DNA of 6,658 nt from Nitrospirota bacterium. Lineage in GTDB: Bacteria; Nitrospirota; Thermodesulfovibrionia; UBA6902; DSMQ01. The translations under genes and the position numbers were made by a program. Location: contig JACQZD010000200.1 of NCBI GenBank assembly GCA_016207865.1, positions 1 through 6,658 of the forward strand, written 5' to 3'. Under the pieces are notes generated by a model. The model saw only the letters and a program-made list of their open reading frames with translations. It had not been told where the DNA came from and did not search any database. Numbering within the stretch: the stretch's first letter is position 1; each line of letters begins with the position of its first letter. Of this stretch, positions 5,964-6,658 are shown in pieces.

Positions 5964-6658
5964 ACTAATCCGGCGACAGTTAATGTAGTATATTCTGACG
6001 GCGCTCCGACAGGTGTGCAATTTACTGCAAATACTTATAAATATGGTGCAAATGTAGCCTCAGGAGATATAGACGGCGATGGTATTTTTGAGATAATTAC
6101 AGGCGCAGGTCCCGGACCGCAAAACCCCGGAGAAGTAAATATATTTGACAGAACCGGAAGTAAAATAGTAGGATTTACAGTAGGATATAATGGAGCAACA
6201 TATAAATATGGTATAAATATAGCCTCCGGTGATTTTGACGGCGATGGACAGTATGAAGTTGTAACAGGCACAGGGGCAGGACCTGAAAATCCGTCATATG
6301 TAAAGATATTTACATATGATTCTGCGGCACAGCAGATGGTTGACAGCGGTATAGAATTACTCGCATATGATACATTATATGGAGTTGAAATAGCAGTTGG
6401 AGATGTAGATGACGACGGAGTGGCCGAGTTGATTACGGCGCCTGGCGCCGGAAATACAAACACAGGTATTATAAGGATATGGGATATTGACACCTCAATG
6501 GGCGCAGGGCAGTGGAGCGCAGCGCTTACAAAGGAATTTACAGCAGAATCTTATTATAAATATAGTGTGAATATCACAAGCGCAGATATCAACGGCGACG
6601 GTTTTGATGAAATAATAACAGGTGCAGGGCCTGACCGTACTTCAAGAGATACAATAAA
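5964..6658 (+). pseudogene. 3' continuation of the NHL/BACON gene beyond the TAA: FG-GAP/VCBS-type Ca-binding repeats (runs off window)
   Basis: From the codon after the TAA the frame stays open for 231 codons to the window end. It encodes four repeats of about 55-61 residues, each with a Ca-binding loop: DIDGDG (6066), DFDGDG (6231), DVDDDG (6402) and DINGDG (6585). Most are followed by an ITGAGPG-type motif and preceded by KYGxNxASGD. Such repeats form integrin-like FG-GAP or VCBS propellers in exported proteins. The segment has no signal peptide and no in-frame start with a convincing ribosome site, so it is unlikely to be an independent gene. The residues around the TAA (ITGAGPG, then TNPATV) align with the next unit (ITGAGPG, then PQNPGEV), so the stop replaces one residue inside a repeat. 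A nonsense mutation of a CAA, AAA or GAA codon, a base error, or rare readthrough are the options; recent mutation or error seems likeliest. Confidence 0.7.
6066..6602 (+). repeat. Array of four DxDxDG calcium-binding repeats
   Basis: The loops begin at 6066, 6231, 6402 and 6585, so the periods are 165, 171 and 183 bp (55, 57 and 61 residues). Each loop has Asp at positions 1 and 5 and Gly at 6, with Asp or Asn at position 3. Units share xYGxNxxxGD upstream and an EIITGAGP-like strand downstream. Confidence 0.8.

Noticed and set aside
6015..6341. Independent gene starting after the TAA (GTG at 6015 or later ATG codons)
   Set aside because: No ribosome site or signal peptide precedes these codons, and they lie inside repeat units.
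6035..6493. Minus-strand ORF opposite the FG-GAP-type repeats
   Set aside because: It is a shadow of the repeat frame: low-complexity Pro/Ser-rich product with no motif.

Overview
The window looks like a chromosomal segment of an uncultivated, moderately AT-rich Gram-negative bacterium. The gene families (a membrane-anchored TPR protein with an EHRxYLPS motif, a HEAT-repeat protein paired with an HD-GYP protein, and an NHL/BACON/FG-GAP-type secreted protein) remind me of Nitrospirota or former Deltaproteobacteria. That placement is an inference from gene style; there is no marker gene here.

Layout. Bases 2-820 (+) hold the 3' end of a multi-pass membrane protein. Its last two membrane helices are followed by five 34-residue TPR units, and a block of 7-bp tandem repeats is embedded in frame in the loop between those helices. 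Convergent with it, 11 bp away, is a two-gene operon on the minus strand: an upstream HEAT-repeat protein (3901-2255) overlaps by 11 bp an HD-GYP phosphodiesterase-type protein (2265-832). The two proteins appear to share a related N-terminal domain, which suggests that they interact or arose from one module. A 253-bp AT-rich divergent intergenic region (3902-4154) carries a plausible extended -10 promoter for each direction and a perfect 14-bp inverted repeat. Bases 4155-5963 (+) encode a secreted protein: signal peptide, six-bladed NHL propeller, two BACON-like domains, a PEGA-like domain and a lysine-rich linker. It stops at a TAA, but the same reading frame continues open to the window edge with four Ca-binding DxDxDG repeats of FG-GAP/VCBS type.

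How they fit. The minus-strand pair is probably an intracellular signalling module, with cyclic-di-GMP turnover the family-level expectation. The plus-strand gene makes an exported, probably adhesive or surface-associated repeat protein. Their divergent arrangement could allow joint control, but nothing in the sequence proves it. The most unusual points are the in-frame stop that severs a repeat domain at a conserved ITGAGPG motif, the shared N-terminal module of the HEAT and HD-GYP proteins, and the heptamer repeats inside a coding region. I see no tRNA, rRNA, CRISPR array, transposase or clear intrinsic terminator.
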